From assembly GCA_023101885.1 (NCBI GenBank), contig JALPQD010000017.1, forward strand, positions 1,409,428-1,473,427: 64,000 nt of DNA, given 5' to 3'. Below are positions 12,776 to 23,399 of this stretch, piece after piece. The position numbers were made by a program, and so were the translations under genes. This DNA comes from Typhlomys cinereus. Lineage: Eukaryota; Chordata; Mammalia; Rodentia; Platacanthomyidae. The notes under the pieces were generated by a model. That model saw only the letters and a list, made by a program, of their open reading frames with translations. It was not told where the DNA came from and searched no databases. Every line of letters starts with the position of its first letter. Position 1 is the stretch's first letter.

Positions 12776-15700
12776 TAGTCCCTGTGAAGACCAAGGGTGA
12801 CTTCAGGAATCATCCTGGATTGTTTCTACCTCCTTTTTGTTTCATTCTGGGATTTCCCAGGGTGAGCCAGAAGCGCAGGCCATTTCTGCCTGGTGTTTTT
12901 AGGTCAGACCTGGGATCTGAACTCAGGACCTTCTGCTAGGGAGACAGAGTCTTAACCCCTGAGCCATTTCTCCAGTCCATCATTGTGCTTTTAGAATCTA
13001 TTGGAATAATAATTTGTTTTCTGCTTTATTGGACATTCTCTTATCAGCTACCTTCCATCACAGTCTTTTCTGGACAGATAACAGCATCACTATGCTTGTT
13101 AGTGACTTATCTCTACTAGCTGTAACTTATTATCATTTCACTTAACATCCTTGCCTCTATCTTTGCAGAGAGCTGTAATCATAGTCCATCTGTCAGGCTT
13201 TAGTATCTGAAATATGTTACCTCTTTAAATAAAATCGATAAGTTCCCCATCACTTAGGTTTGTACTCAAGTAATTTATACACATGGGAAATTCTGTTTGC
13301 AAGAATTGGTCCATAAAACCATGACAGCCATGAGTGTTTCCCAGTGTAGTTCAATTTGTTTTCTCCTGGCGCCACACGGGGTTCATTTTAAACCATGAAG
13401 AGTTTCTGTGTTGTTTTGTTTTGATTTCAGGATTGTCTTTCCAAAGAGACCCGACATTCCGACCGAAGCCACCTAGAAATCATTCTGTCTTCAGGGTTCT
13501 GCTGGGTCTGTTTCTGTCACGGATCCTGCGGCAGGGAGACAAGGTGCTGCATGGAGCAGCCGACTCTGCTGCAGGGAAGCGAGGTGCTGTGTGTGGCACG
13601 TGACCCTGCTGGGGGGGGAGAGGCCACACCTGGCACCTCTAGTTGGTGCACATTCAAAGAGAGGGGACTGAGCGCCGCAGAGCGGAAAATCAGTTCACTG
13701 AAGCACTTGTGAAGAGAAGTGACAACTTGGAAAAGAAGGAACTGAGAGAGAATGACTTGGAGACAGGAAGTAAGACAGGAGACTAATGATATGTCGGGTA
13801 GTCAAGGGAAATTGGTTACACTTTGAAATTGTTTTGGAAAACGAATTCAAAATATACATACTTTACAGCTTTGGGTTTTCCTTGGGATAAGTAGAATTTC
13901 TCATCATAATTGTATTCATCAAATACTCCCCATCGGAGATGAGCCCACTCATGGACAAACACCCTACCTGTGAGAAAATATTTTAAACAAGTGAATACAT
14001 TAAGCCCGGAAAACTAGTCTCCACACAGTAGGAGGCAAGGAACTCTTCTAAATGTTTGTTATGTGTTGCCAGCCTTTTTATAAAATAGAGGATGTCCTTA
14101 GAATGGCCTGCTAGGGCATGTGCACATTTCTACAAAACACAGTTAGTTTGGCTCATCAAATGTTAGTGAGGCATTGAGAGCCAGGAAATGATTCACACAC
14201 AGTCCTGATCGCTGCCCAGGGCCCACACAGCTGTCTTGTGGAGGGCACACAGAGAACCAGGCTGCCTGGGTTGCTCAGCTCTCTAGCCCAGTGTGTGGGG
14301 GTCACGTAGGGGCCTGATGATTCTGGCCTGGCTCTCTCCACAGGATTATTTCCTGCTGTTCTTTGGTGACTTCCTGTTCTCTATAATCACAACGAGTTCC
14401 TGGTTTGCATTCTAAGCTGCATCATCGCCGATTCTTTCTACATAAGTTTCATCTCCTTGAAATCTCTTCCTGCCTTTGTGGTAACAATCAGGACTTTTCT
14501 TTCAAAATCAGACTTGTAGCTGGGCCCTTTGACAAACCCTTGTAACTCCAGCTACTCAAGAGACTGAGGAGGATAGCAAGTTCAACTCCAGCCTGGGCTA
14601 CACGGTGAGTTCAAGGCCAGTTTCAGTAACTTCTCAGATCTGGTCTCGAAAAATAACTAAAGGCAATAAAACTTTAAAAAGTGAAACTTCTCTCCAGCTG
14701 GATGTCTTCCTGCATCTGTCCAGCTGTAGACCAGGCATCCCCCCTCTGCTTCCATGCATCCCTTTGTGACACTCAACGTCTCCGAGCCTCGTTGTTGCTT
14801 AGCTCTGAGAGCAGGCAGTGTGACTTCTGCCTGTCACATCTAGACACGTGGCATCTAGAAATGAATAGGCAGTCCTTAAATATTTTTTATATCTGGATGT
14901 ACCTCAGTGACTTACATATGCTACAGTTTTTTTTTTTCAATTGTAAATTCCAGGTGGGCTGCATTTGGAGGGCTGGGCGAGGGGCATGCTCAGGAAGTCC
15001 TACTGCGTTTTGCAGATATTGGGGAGGCACTGACAGTCTGCTAAAGGCAGGGAAGATAGTGAGGGAGCAGGACCCGGCTCATAGCTAGGAAGGAAGTGTG
15101 ATGAAGGGATGACGTGACGTTCGACCGCATAGCCGGAGAGGGCCCAGGATGGGAGGAGGCAGTGAGGTGACCTTCTCCATGTGTTTATTGAGCCCTCGGC
15201 TGGAACTCCTCTGTTCCGGGGTCAGAGGTTAAGATGGCTGATGGAGAACAGCCAAGAAGCAGTGTGGAGACCGTTCTGATAGGGGTTCTAGACTATGTGG
15301 GGGCCCGCCTGCAGGTTCCAGGGCTCTGTGGTCTGGTTGCTTGCTGGATTTTTCTGCTTTGTTCAAGCTGAGAAAACCAAGCTGATGCTGCAAGATTCTA
15401 ATATCTTTGAAATTTCGATTATCTAATACTAATTATTTGAGTGCATATATAAAGCACATGTGTATTTTATTGCTTAGTATTTCTCCCAAAGATTGTGCTG
15501 TCCCTCCTATATTTTATTTTGATAAGGAAACTTGGATTTTTTCTTCAGTTCGCTTGCTTTTCCTGTGTTTTCAGCCTCTCATACTCTGGATTTTCTTGAG
15601 CAGTCGACACTGTGGTCCTGGGATTGTAAGCACGTAGCACCAACACCCAGTGGAACAGACACAGGTTTTGCGAGATGACATCACTTCTCAAAGACTGACA

Positions 15701-18700
15701 TACAGACCAGCATCACCTGGGAGCTTGTAATAATTCTGAGCCCCTCCCCCCACCTACTGAGTCAATATCTGCCTTTTAAAAAAATCTCTTTATAATTTCA
15801 AAGCATGCGAGAGTCTGAGCGAGCCGTGCGTGGCTGCTGTCTGGCGCCTGTGGCAGAACTGCAGGGGGAGAAAGATTTAATTCACATGTTTCAGGTCTAC
15901 AGAAAGGTAACTCTACATGCCAAACTATTTTAAGCTAATTACCTGGCACTTTAGTAGCTTATAAAATTCAAATGCTGCACTCAAATAGATATGCGATTAA
16001 TGTTAAACGATAGCTGAGAAATGCACTATTCTGAATTATTGTTTGTATTTGCATAATTGTGCATTATTAAGTTTACTTACGGCGTATTTAAAATAAGTGG
16101 GCTTACTCATAAGATGAATGTTATTGTTTAACCACTTTGAAACTACAATTGCTAAATTATGAATAATTTTGTGTCCGTACCTTGTGGTCCATATTGTTCC
16201 AAAGTCTTCCCTGCCAAGAAGTTAGGAGTGAGATAAATCCTTTCTCCCTTGTCTCCACACTTTCCTGTCTGCTCGGTGTAGGGCTCATCATTACCTGGAG
16301 GACTAGGTTCAGCAACCAGAACATCGGCCTGAGATTTCAGAGAAAAAGAAATCACGCCATTTCAACAAATAAACTGAGTATACACAAATACTGGAGTGTT
16401 TCAGCAGGAAAAGGAAAAAACCTCCTAGACTATAGAAGAATATTGACTGTCGAAGAACTGAAGAGTCTCACGTTTTTGAAGGTCTCGAGTTTTGGCCTCA
16501 CGTAGTCAGGTTTGGTCTTCCAGTTCTCAGGGATCAGAATGGCTACGTTTTTGAAATAAAATCTCTTCCCTGTAGCTTCAAACAGGTATGGAGATGCCTG
16601 AGAGACCATGTCCTGTGGTGAAATAAGACACTGCGTGACAACATTACTCAAAACAGACAACACTGCAGCCCTTCCTATAGCTTTACCTTCCAAGAGGCTG
16701 GCTGAGCGAGGGAAATGGCTTCATGAACAAAGCAGCTCACCTTCCTGGGCCCTTTCCGTGTGCTGGGCACCACCACTGTGCAATGGGGCACAGGGAGACT
16801 CTAGGGCAGGTGCTGGTCCCAGCTTGGCCACTCTTGTGGGGCATTTTCTCACTCTAGACCCTGTTTTCACCACTTACAGACTGGAAAGTGTTCTTGTGGC
16901 TACCTGATAAAGTTGGTGTTTGGAGCAAATGAGGTCGACATACGAGATCTGCTAGGTACAATGCTCACACGAGAGCCTGTTGCACGTCATCGCGGAGCGT
17001 TGTGCATTTGGCATCTTGAAAGCTTTTAACGGTTTAAATGGGAGGGTCTCCCCTTCAAGTTCACGTGTTTGAATCCTTAATGAGGGTAAATGTTTGAGGT
17101 ACGAAGCCATGCCACAAGGCAGGCCTGCAGGTTTGGCAGCTGGTATCCTCCTGTTTCTGACTCTGCCTGATTCCTGGTGATGGCTGCAGAGACCGGAACC
17201 AGCCCCCTGCTTCTGCCGACAGCCATGCCTTCCCACCATAACAGACTACATTCCCTTAGGACTGCAAGCCAAGTTAATCTTCCTTTCTCCCTTAGATTGA
17301 GGATGAGTATTATTTTCAGCAGAAAAAGAAGAATTGCAGAGAAGAATTGCAACAAAAATTGGTGCCAAGAAATGAGGTGCTGTGATAAGACTAACAGAAA
17401 AGGGTTTTTCTGAGAGAGAAACTGAGAATTAGAGGGTGCAATTCTCCAGGTCTCACAGAGCATCAGAGTAGAAACTAGGGGTGACTACAACCTCAGCACG
17501 TACTGGTTCTCATAGAGCTTTAGGATTTGCTACTAAATTAACCTCTATTTAACATGAAATACTATGGCAGAATTTATTTGTAATATAGTGTCAGGAATTA
17601 CATATGTAAGGAAATATCATCACATATTTTCAAATCACATATAACTTCATATTCCTTGAAGTGGAAGAGCAGCAGGCTCCCTGCAGACTCCCTGAGATGT
17701 GTTATTAATGGAGGGTCTTACAAGCTATTGTTGTGGAAGGAGGGCGTCCATCTGCCAGCACTGAGAATGCTGACAAGTGAAGACAGGAGCGCCAACACTT
17801 TGAGGAGCCTCAGCAGGAGGGAATCAGAAGCAATGGAGTAAAGTTTGGGGAGCCACATAGCAGGATGGAGGTGGTGGTCCCACAAGTGGACCCAGGAGTT
17901 CAGGGAGGTGAGGAGAGGAGATAGTCACTACGGAGGGCTCGCCAGGAAGTTTGTCCATAAATTAGAGGGAGCCGGGAAGCAGGGCACTGCTTTTTTATCT
18001 GAATGAGAACTTTGGCAATACTTCTGTGCTAGTGAAAAGATGATAGTGCAGAAGAACTGAGGGATCCGTGCAGGAACACGCATGGCTGGAGCAGAGCTGT
18101 GTGGGGTGACCTGGTGCCTAGTGGGGGAAGGGCACAGGAGTGGAGACACTCAGTATATATGGGGGCCTTTCTTGGGTAATGATGCAGGCTTGAGTCTTCC
18201 TCCTGCACTTCCTGATGGGATAAACTTGGGGAGTTTATTCTTTCAAATAGCCACAGGAACAATTCTTTTGGCATTTTATTTTTCGAACGTGTGCTTAACG
18301 ATTTACCTTTCTATCTTTCTCAAACCTGGGTTTTAACAATCACGGGGAGATGTTAGCATCATATCATCCTAAAAAAATAATAAAAGTAAAAAAAATCACC
18401 AATAGGTTGGTGATCAGGCATAAAATTCCCATTTGTGTTTCTACTTCACTTGACTTATAAAATATGAATACTGGGTGTCTTCAAGAATGACAAACAAACA
18501 ACATAAAGTTTTCTTTGCCTTCATGTTTTGATAGAAACATTTGGCATCAATTCTAGATTTGGAAGAGACATCTCGTTCACATAGACACTAAACTCTCAAG
18601 CCAAGAGAAAGTTGCAGGGTGTGGTTTACAGGATGGGCCTGGAGTTCTTTAGTGACAGGGATAGAATATTGTTGACAATTGAATGCCTGGTACCTGACAT

Positions 18701-20868
18701 CATGTAGAACTTTAGCAAATATTCGTATTTGCAATGAACAAACGATTGACTGAGCGAAGGGATTGTGACAGTTTTCTCTATGTGCCATCTTGAAAATGGA
18801 TGACTGAGCCTTTAGGCATATCTGTGATGAATTACTTGGTGAAAGCATGCCTCTGAGCATGCATGAGATTATCTAATGGAGGTGGGAGACCCAACCAGGG
18901 TGGACAAGATGGAAAGGGAACAGGCTGAGTTTGGAAGAACAGGAAGTTAGAAAGTGTGTTGCCCTCTCAGTTTCTCCTGTGGACATGTTGTAGCCAATTT
19001 CCTTACATCCTGATATTGGTAGAACTCTCCTGCCATCATAATGGACTGTGACCTAGAACCAGGGGCACAGATAAACCCTTGTTCCCCTAAATTATCTGGG
19101 TCACATATTCATTACCACTGAAGAGTAAGTAAGACAGGGGCCATGGTGAATGGGAAGTGCCAAGACAGGCGGTCATGAGCTCTGTGTATTGAAGAGACAA
19201 CCACGAATGCTCCTGTTGCATATTTTTGTGTGTGAGAGAGACAGAGAGATGGAGAGAGAGGCAGGCGCCGCCCACTCTCCCCTCTCATCTTTTACCATCT
19301 GTGGACTATGCTCCCAGGGATTCTACAAGGAGCAGTGAGTGGCATCTGTGGCAGGCGCCCTGTGGCGTGGATGTGGTAGACGATTCTACTGGTTGTGCAG
19401 GTGGGGAACCTCGGGGACTGTCCGACTGACCCCAACTGGCTTAGGAAAAGCCGCAAAGTGCACAGTGAGATCAGTGGACTCTGCAGATCTGTAGCATCAG
19501 ATGTGGAGGAACTGAGTCGAATAAGTCCTCAGAGACCCTCAACAACCCTTTCGCTTGACTGTGTTCCTGTCACAGAGAAGGAAGTGGTGGAAGCCAGTTA
19601 AGCCCACACCCAACTCCTTAGACATTCTAGAAAGCTAGCTTAGTAACTGTGATGAAGACTGTATTTCTGAGGAGGAAATCCCCCAGAGAGCGCGAGGGGA
19701 AGGCTCTGAAGAATCTACAGTACTGTTTAACTACACATTGCCCTGTTCAAAGGCTGTTCTTTCCCGCAGATCCTCTTTTCTGGGTTTGCTTCTGCTTGGA
19801 GCCAGACATCTTGGGGGAATGTTTTGGATCCTTTTCCTGGGGACTTTCCATCAGTACAGATAAAAAGGAACTGAAAACCAGTGACTATAGCCACAATTTA
19901 TTGAGTTTTCTATTATTTCCTAGGTACTGCATGTTTTTATTATTGGTTTTATTTTACAGACTAGGAAATTTCTTCATTACACAAAACTGCCTGGGCGTGT
20001 GCCTTGGACACTGCAGGCTGGTCTTTTATAAGGTGCTTCCCTCTTGTTTTTAGCCCTTTCCTGTTGTAGAAGATCTTTAATCCTTCCACCTGTCAACAGT
20101 TTAGACACTTCTTCCAAATCACTGTCCTTCCCCCATAGAAGAGGCGACACGGTGAGGACTCCCTCAGCAGCCCTGAGAGCACCCCTTGCTTTGAGGCTGA
20201 TACAATGCAGGGTCTCTGCACCCCCCCATAAGTCAGATCTACACAAGCATTTACTCATTTTAAATCATTTCTGTCTTGTACCACATAGAAGAGGGTCTGA
20301 GATGTGCCAGTGGTAACAGCATCCAGCAAAGGAATTTATCCTCTGTGCATCTCACAGTGTTTGCAAATATAACCAACTCTTGTCTTCATACAGAACAAAG
20401 CATTTTCAGTAACACAGCCTATAGTCAGTAAATACAGACATCGTTTATTAAGGGCCAACCATGTGCTCTCTGAGTTCTGCATATCATATTCGACCTGTTT
20501 GTTCCTCCTGAGAATCTTACTAGATCAAGGGTTATTGCTTCCATTTCTTACATGAAGGAACACACACACACAAATATCTTGCCGGGTCTGGCATCTGGAC
20601 AGAAAGAAGTCTTTTTGTCTTTATCACAACATTACGCTTGTCGAAATAATTGCTATTAGTTGGTAACTAACTGCCAAAGCGCAGGTTATTGGCATCTCCA
20701 GTTTACCTTTATTTGTTGAATGAGCGCGTCCTCTTCGGGCACGTTGGGGTCGATGGCAATGACGATGCCCTCGTAGCCATTGTTGTTCAGCTGGATGAGG
20801 GAGTCGCTCAGGGCCCCTTCTAGAAGGTAGAGGGTCAAGATGAAGATGGAGCTCTTCAGTGATTTCAT
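93..20868 (-). CDS. CLCA1: CLCA1 gene, exons 1-13 (last coding exon outside window)
   Basis: Calcium-activated chloride channel regulator 1: in the family, a secreted, self-cleaving zinc metalloprotease of mucus-producing epithelia that modulates TMEM16A-type chloride currents and mucus structure. Exons as read on the minus strand: 20868-20707, 16612-16472, 16328-16181, 13967-13862, 11878-11698, 10950-10732, 10287-10060, 6797-6623, 5665-5559, 3512-3297, 2750-2489, 949-779, 326-93. All junctions are AG/GT and the frame stays open for 2350 nt (783 codons plus one base). Residues 1-21 form a signal peptide. The zinc motif HEWAH is at residues 156-160, the same numbering as human CLCA1. The VWA domain begins near residue 303 with DKSGS, followed by a beta-rich region and a fibronectin-III-like region. 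CLCA1 rather than a paralogue is indicated by the signal peptide, the LDKSGSM and TDGEDN motifs and near-identity to remembered CLCA1 protein. The final exon lies left of base 1. Confidence 0.93.
779..949 (-). CDS. CLCA1: CLCA1 exon 12: region of the self-cleavage site
   Basis: 171 bp, phase 1 on both sides. Encodes [20 protein letters not shown] and ends [11 protein letters not shown] at donor GTAAGC. In CLCA1 proteins the autocatalytic cut lies close to the end of this exon (around residues 695-696 in human); placing it here is by family analogy. Confidence 0.92.
1189..1463 (-). repeat. tRNA-headed SINE with (TG)n end
   Basis: Reverse copy of the window's commonest SINE. Read on the minus strand, the head is AGAGATGGCTCAGGGGTTAA (pol III A-box-like), then GAGTTTGGATCCC (B-box-like), a body ending in GTGCCCTCTGAG, and a (CA)n tail. 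Lies in CLCA1 intron 11. Confidence 0.8.
1975..2205. repeat. Purine tract with (GGGAA)n
   Basis: About 20 uninterrupted GGGAA units followed by degenerate G/A sequence, all purine on the plus strand. Lies in CLCA1 intron 11. The open frame through it is a repeat artefact. Confidence 0.95.
2489..2750 (-). CDS. CLCA1: CLCA1 exon 11
   Basis: 262 bp (residues about 562-649), phase 0 to 1. Begins [20 protein letters not shown] and ends LELLDNGAG at donor GTAACC. It contains the conserved [16 protein letters not shown] strand pair of the CLCA beta-rich domain. Confidence 0.93.
3297..3512 (-). CDS. CLCA1: CLCA1 exon 10
   Basis: 72 codons (residues 490-561). Begins [18 protein letters not shown], continues with [14 protein letters not shown] and ends YLQVPGTAK at donor GTATGG. 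This is the beta-strand-rich domain after the VWA domain. Confidence 0.93.
3513..5558 (-). other. CLCA1 intron 9
   Basis: 2.0 kb with one B2-like SINE near 4.75-4.93 kb. Nothing else was recognised. Confidence 0.65.
4745..4925 (+). repeat. B2-like SINE
   Basis: The head GTGAGAGGGCTCAGCGGGTA and the B-box-like GTGCTCTGAGTTCCA mark a tRNA-derived SINE diverged from the main family, ending near CCTCCACACACATAC. CLCA1 intron 9. Confidence 0.6.
5559..5665 (-). CDS. CLCA1: CLCA1 exon 9
   Basis: 107 bp, found by scanning the intron for the missing end of the VWA domain. It reads [20 protein letters not shown] and then an ALSSGNG stretch, ending RSLQ before donor GTCAGA. It joins phase 1 upstream to phase 0 downstream, and the CLCA2 counterpart is exactly 107 bp too. 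Confidence 0.9.
5825..5945 (-). repeat. B1-like SINE fragment
   Basis: GAGACGCGTTTCTATGTACG, CTTAAACTCCTGATCCCC and CAAGCGCTGGG resemble the reverse strand of 7SL-derived B1 elements. CLCA1 intron 8. Confidence 0.5.
6623..6797 (-). CDS. CLCA1: CLCA1 exon 8: VWA domain
   Basis: 175 bp (residues 396-454), leaving phase 1. Contains [19 protein letters not shown]. The Asp of LLTDGE is the third MIDAS ligand, so all three metal-binding loops are preserved. Ends at LEELSKMTG before donor GTGAGG. Confidence 0.93.
6798..10059 (-). other. CLCA1 intron 7
   Basis: A 3.3 kb intron. It holds one B1-like fragment, a short GGA run at 7587, a 17-bp T run near 8978, and two diverged copies of one segment at about 8993-9125 and 9654-9780. 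No further exon was seen, and the open frames near 7.6-8.3 kb resemble no known protein. Confidence 0.7.
7365..7490 (-). repeat. B1-like SINE fragment
   Basis: CCTTGAACTCACTATGTGGC, GAGCTCCTGATCCTCCTGTC and GAGTGCTGGAATTACAG are the reverse strand of a B1 element. CLCA1 intron 7, followed by a short (TA)n. Confidence 0.65.
10060..10287 (-). CDS. CLCA1: CLCA1 exon 7: VWA domain
   Basis: 76 codons (residues 320-395). Contains [21 protein letters not shown] and [10 protein letters not shown]. The Thr in SGGTS is the expected second MIDAS ligand. Donor GTAAGA, acceptor TTTCAG. Confidence 0.93.
10497..10605 (-). repeat. (TC)n plus ID-like tRNA SINE
   Basis: A short (TC)n run is followed by GGGGATTGATCTCAGG and TGCTACCTGCTGAGCTGTC, the reverse strand of an ID-type tRNA SINE. 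CLCA1 intron 6. Confidence 0.55.
10732..10950 (-). CDS. CLCA1: CLCA1 exon 6: start of VWA domain with MIDAS
   Basis: 73 codons, phase 0 on both sides (residues 247-319). Begins [20 protein letters not shown] and ends [10 protein letters not shown], so the first MIDAS loop (DxSxS) of the von Willebrand A domain is complete. In the family this metal site mediates binding to the alpha2delta-like pocket of TMEM16A. Confidence 0.93.
11698..11878 (-). CDS. CLCA1: CLCA1 exon 5: cysteine-rich segment
   Basis: 181 bp, residues about 186-246. Encodes the Cys-rich stretch after the catalytic helix (KRCSGGSC, then [17 protein letters not shown]) and ends with [12 protein letters not shown] before a GTAAGT donor. 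The homologous CLCA2 exon ends in a tandemly repeated donor; this one is single. Confidence 0.92.
12724..12978 (-). repeat. tRNA-headed SINE with (TG)n end
   Basis: Reverse copy of the main SINE family with a TG run of about 50 bp, GGGTGACTTCAGGAATCATC, and a head complementary to GAGAAATGGCTCAGGGG. CLCA1 intron 4. Confidence 0.8.
13862..13967 (-). CDS. CLCA1: CLCA1 exon 4: zinc-binding catalytic helix
   Basis: 106 bp coding residues about 151-186. Contains [17 protein letters not shown]: the HExxH zinc motif with catalytic Glu157 and a downstream acidic FDEY, the centre of the CLCA self-cleaving metalloprotease. The donor is GTATGT. A nearer GTAAAG at 13866-13861 would break the reading frame into exon 5, so the later site was chosen. 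Confidence 0.92.
13968..16180 (-). other. CLCA1 intron 3
   Basis: 2.2 kb with one B1/Alu-like SINE. The rest is unique-looking sequence with no recognised gene or RNA. Confidence 0.65.
14515..14665 (+). repeat. B1/Alu-like SINE
   Basis: TAACTCCAGCTACTCAAGAG, then CTGAGGAGGATAGCAAGTTC and AGCCTGGGCTACACGGTGAG, are 7SL-type SINE signatures. It ends in an A-rich tail. CLCA1 intron 3. Confidence 0.65.
16181..16328 (-). CDS. CLCA1: CLCA1 exon 3
   Basis: 148 bp, residues about 102-150, ending phase 1 at donor GTACGG. Carries NDEPYT, the paired cysteine stretch GKCGDKGE and LTPNFLAG, all typical of the CLCA N-terminal domain before the catalytic helix. Intron 2, between this exon and exon 2, is only 143 bp. 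Confidence 0.92.
16472..16612 (-). CDS. CLCA1: CLCA1 exon 2
   Basis: 47 codons (residues 55-101), phase 0 on both sides. Contains [20 protein letters not shown], the conserved start of the N-terminal CLCA metalloprotease domain. The acceptor follows CACCACAG and the donor is GTGAGA. Confidence 0.93.
17160..17300 (+). repeat. MaLR-like LTR fragment
   Basis: GCCATGCCTTCCCACCATAA and GCAAGCCAAGTTAATCTTCC, then TTTCTCCCTTAG, resemble the 3' part of rodent MaLR LTRs. CLCA1 intron 1. Confidence 0.45.
18960..19115 (+). repeat. MaLR-like LTR fragment
   Basis: CTGCCATCATAATGGACTGT and GATAAACCCTTGTTCCC match the typical 3' half of MaLR LTRs. CLCA1 intron 1. Confidence 0.4.
20707..20868 (-). CDS. CLCA1: CLCA1 exon 1: start codon and signal peptide
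   Basis: ATG at 20868 opens 54 codons ending at a GTAAAC donor, phase 0. A hydrophobic core (IFILTLYLL) followed by small residues is a signal peptide, probably cut near residue 21. The mature N-terminus continues with the family motif [14 protein letters not shown]. No better upstream start is seen, and a TATA-like box lies about 65 bp upstream. Confidence 0.93.
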
Positions 20869-20924
20869 TGTTCTAATCTTCCTTGGGATTCTCTTTGGAA
20901 AGTGCTGGCGCTGGACATGTCTTA

Positions 20925-20940
20925 ACCCCTATATATATGT
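20925..20940 (-). promoter_or_regulatory. TATA-like element upstream of CLCA1
   Basis: On the minus strand the stretch ACATATATATAGGGG ends about 60 bp before the CLCA1 ATG. A TATA box here would place the transcription start near 20900 with a leader of about 30 nt. Position and composition support it, but no other core element was recognised. Confidence 0.45.
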
Positions 20941-21602
20941 GCATGAAAACAGACGCCGTTTTTCTCCGCTTATCAAAGGTGGTTTATTATGAGACATTAA
21001 CCTATTGACCTAAAATAGTTCCATTACCGCATTTGTATACAGTATGAGCATGACTGTGGCTGAAAAGCAAATTGTGTACTTTTAAATGTGTTTCTGTTTA
21101 AGATTGTTGGGCTGGCCTCGGGTTGCACCAGATGCTGGGGTGAGGGTGGGGGAGCCCACATCCTGTTCCCTGGAAACACTCATCCTACATGAGCAGCCTG
21201 GTCATTTGAACTTCTATTTACTTACAAATATTTGCCCAGCCAGAGATACTGGCCCATCCAACACCACCCCCAAACCTTGCCTTCTCAGTAAACACTTTGC
21301 AACCCTGCGTTCTCTCCATTTTTCTCTCATGGTGGTCTTCCTGCTTTCCCTCACCAGTCTGGACATAATCCCAGCCCCCCTTAAGCAATCCACTTGCACC
21401 AAAAGCATCAACAAATAATGTAGATGTTATCACAAGTTTTATAGTGGAGAGAAAAGATAAATTTTCACCTGATTTTGCAAAAGAAACATCTTCGATTTCT
21501 CATTTCATCTCTGCTTCTCTCTCCCAAGTTTCCTACCTAGGAATAAAGTTTAAATTAGCAACACAAACTTACTTTTTTAAAATTAAAGGTCACTCTGAAA
21601 TA

Positions 21603-21827
21603 TGAATTATAGAGGATCAGCTGATGCGTAGACTCTGTCAAGCTCCTCCGACGTCAGTTGAAAATCCATCATGGCCGCCATGTTCCGGTCTTCAAGGTAC
21701 TTGGAAAGATCTTTCACCCAAGTTTAGTCTCGTCTTCAGATAGAGAGAAAGTATCATTCGCTTTGTCTGTCCATTTTTTTGCTAATGGTTTACAAAAATT
21801 GAACTGGCATTTATAGATAACATAATC
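21603..21827 (-). pseudogene. Unidentified gene-like remnant, two frames joined by a shift
   Basis: On the minus strand an open stretch reads DYVIYKCQFNFC, then KKWTDKANDTFSLSEDETKL up to about 21718. After a one-base shift it continues VKDLSKYLEDRN and DFQLTSEELDRVYASADPL to a TAA at about 21608. The composition looks like protein rather than repeat, and the join suggests a frameshifted copy. The gene was not recognised. A TTAG before the GAT could instead be an acceptor of a real exon. It lies upstream of the CLCA1 promoter. Confidence 0.3.
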
Positions 21828-22497
21828 CTAAGCAATCAAAAGTGAAGATTGAAATAGAGATGCAGCAAATTACAGTGACTTCCAGGTGACCCGGGATATA
21901 CGTCCATGTGATATACATGCCGTGCACATAAATACAACATTTAGAACCAAATGATCTGGTTTCCAACTATATGTCTATCTATTTCTCTATAGAGCGCCCA
22001 AAGCAAATCTAGATGCCAATGGTTGATTTGAGCAGGTGCCTTAGCTGCTGAGCCTCTTCAGCCCCCCAATGGTTCATTTGAGAGTTATTCCAGAGCCATG
22101 AGAAGGGGAAGGAAAAATGAACTGTGGAGCAAAGATGCTACTGCATCGGCCTCTGGGAGCGAGCGGCAGGTCACAGGTTCCTGCAGCGGTAAACTGCAGG
22201 GAGGATGGCGAAATATTTGGCTCTTCGTCTCCTCCAGGTGGTCTGCCCCCAGCAATGTTCCAGAAGCCAGGATTTAAAAGGTGAGAGATTGACCTCTAGT
22301 AGCAGAATCCTTGGATCTTCAAGGAATAGATAATCTTAGTTGAGCAAATGATGAAGGGTGCACTAGATATGTACAATGACGAAATCTGAAGACGACGAGA
22401 TGAGTCTAATACGTTCACTATAATGAGTCAGTTTCAAATTATTCACTCATTTTCATCATATTTAGTTCCAAAAGTGTATAATATGGAGTTTCTACTT

Positions 22498-22513
22498 GTG
22501 TGTGCATGCGTGC

Positions 22514-22553
<40 letters not shown>

Positions 22554-22565
22554 GTGTGTGTGTGT
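22498..22565. repeat. (TG)n microsatellite
   Basis: About 65 bp of TG with a few CG interruptions, between the two genes. Confidence 0.95.
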
Positions 22566-23399
22566 ACAACTGTCTCCTTTTTCCTGAGAGTAGGGACAAG
22601 CTCACAAAGTCTTCAGGTTGGTGACTAATTGCCATTGCTAAAAATACGCAAGTTGGAAGCTACTGTGAGCAAGCTATCAGAACACAGGTTCATCTATGCC
22701 TTCCTGCAATGTCAGAATTTGCATTATATTACATTACACTAGTGTCATTGACTGCAGTTTACCAAGTAATTCTCCTTTATAGTGTAGCTATTGGCAACCA
22801 CAGATGATAGGTCAGAAAGCACTAGACCACAAACCAGAGAAACTGAATCATCCCAACATATTAACAGAATCTGATTAAAGAAAACAGACACTGGTCATCC
22901 CAAGGAAACTGACGAGAACAGGGAATGGATGGAAGGAACCAGTCAAACCGACTCCCCTTCCCTGCGACTCAAACTGTTAGAAGCCCCAACCCCAAAACAG
23001 TGATTCATACCCCGGCAGGGAAATTGCTTCTCCCTCAATGGAGTTCCCTGAATAAACTTAGTCCTCGTGGATGAAGCCCGGGTTTGTGCTCTTTCTCTTT
23101 TCTAACAATGGCTCCTTTTATTGCGATCTTAATTGCTAATATCAGCTCTCAGATCACGTGTTATGCTTCACATAGTACTATATCTCTGGCTGCAGAAAAA
23201 TAGTTAAGGAGTCTCTGTGGAGTTCAAAGAGGCTTTAGCTTTACTTAAAGCAGATGCAGAAAGCAGCTGTGAATACAGTCACATAAGATAAGTAACAAAC
23301 CCCTCTGGAGATCCGCTGGAGGCACACAATCTTGGAACGGGGAGGCGCTGAGGGATGGGCCTTTTGAGATACAGTAGAAGACCAGCCAGTGGCAGGAAC

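Larger units (their letters stand above)
16613..20706 (-). other. CLCA1 intron 1
   Basis: 4.1 kb, the longest CLCA1 intron seen. Two MaLR-like LTR fragments were recognised. The rest shows no coding or RNA features. Confidence 0.65.

Noticed and set aside
13334..13603. 89-codon open frame near a GC-richer patch
   Set aside because: No domain or start context; considered as a small gene but nothing supports it.
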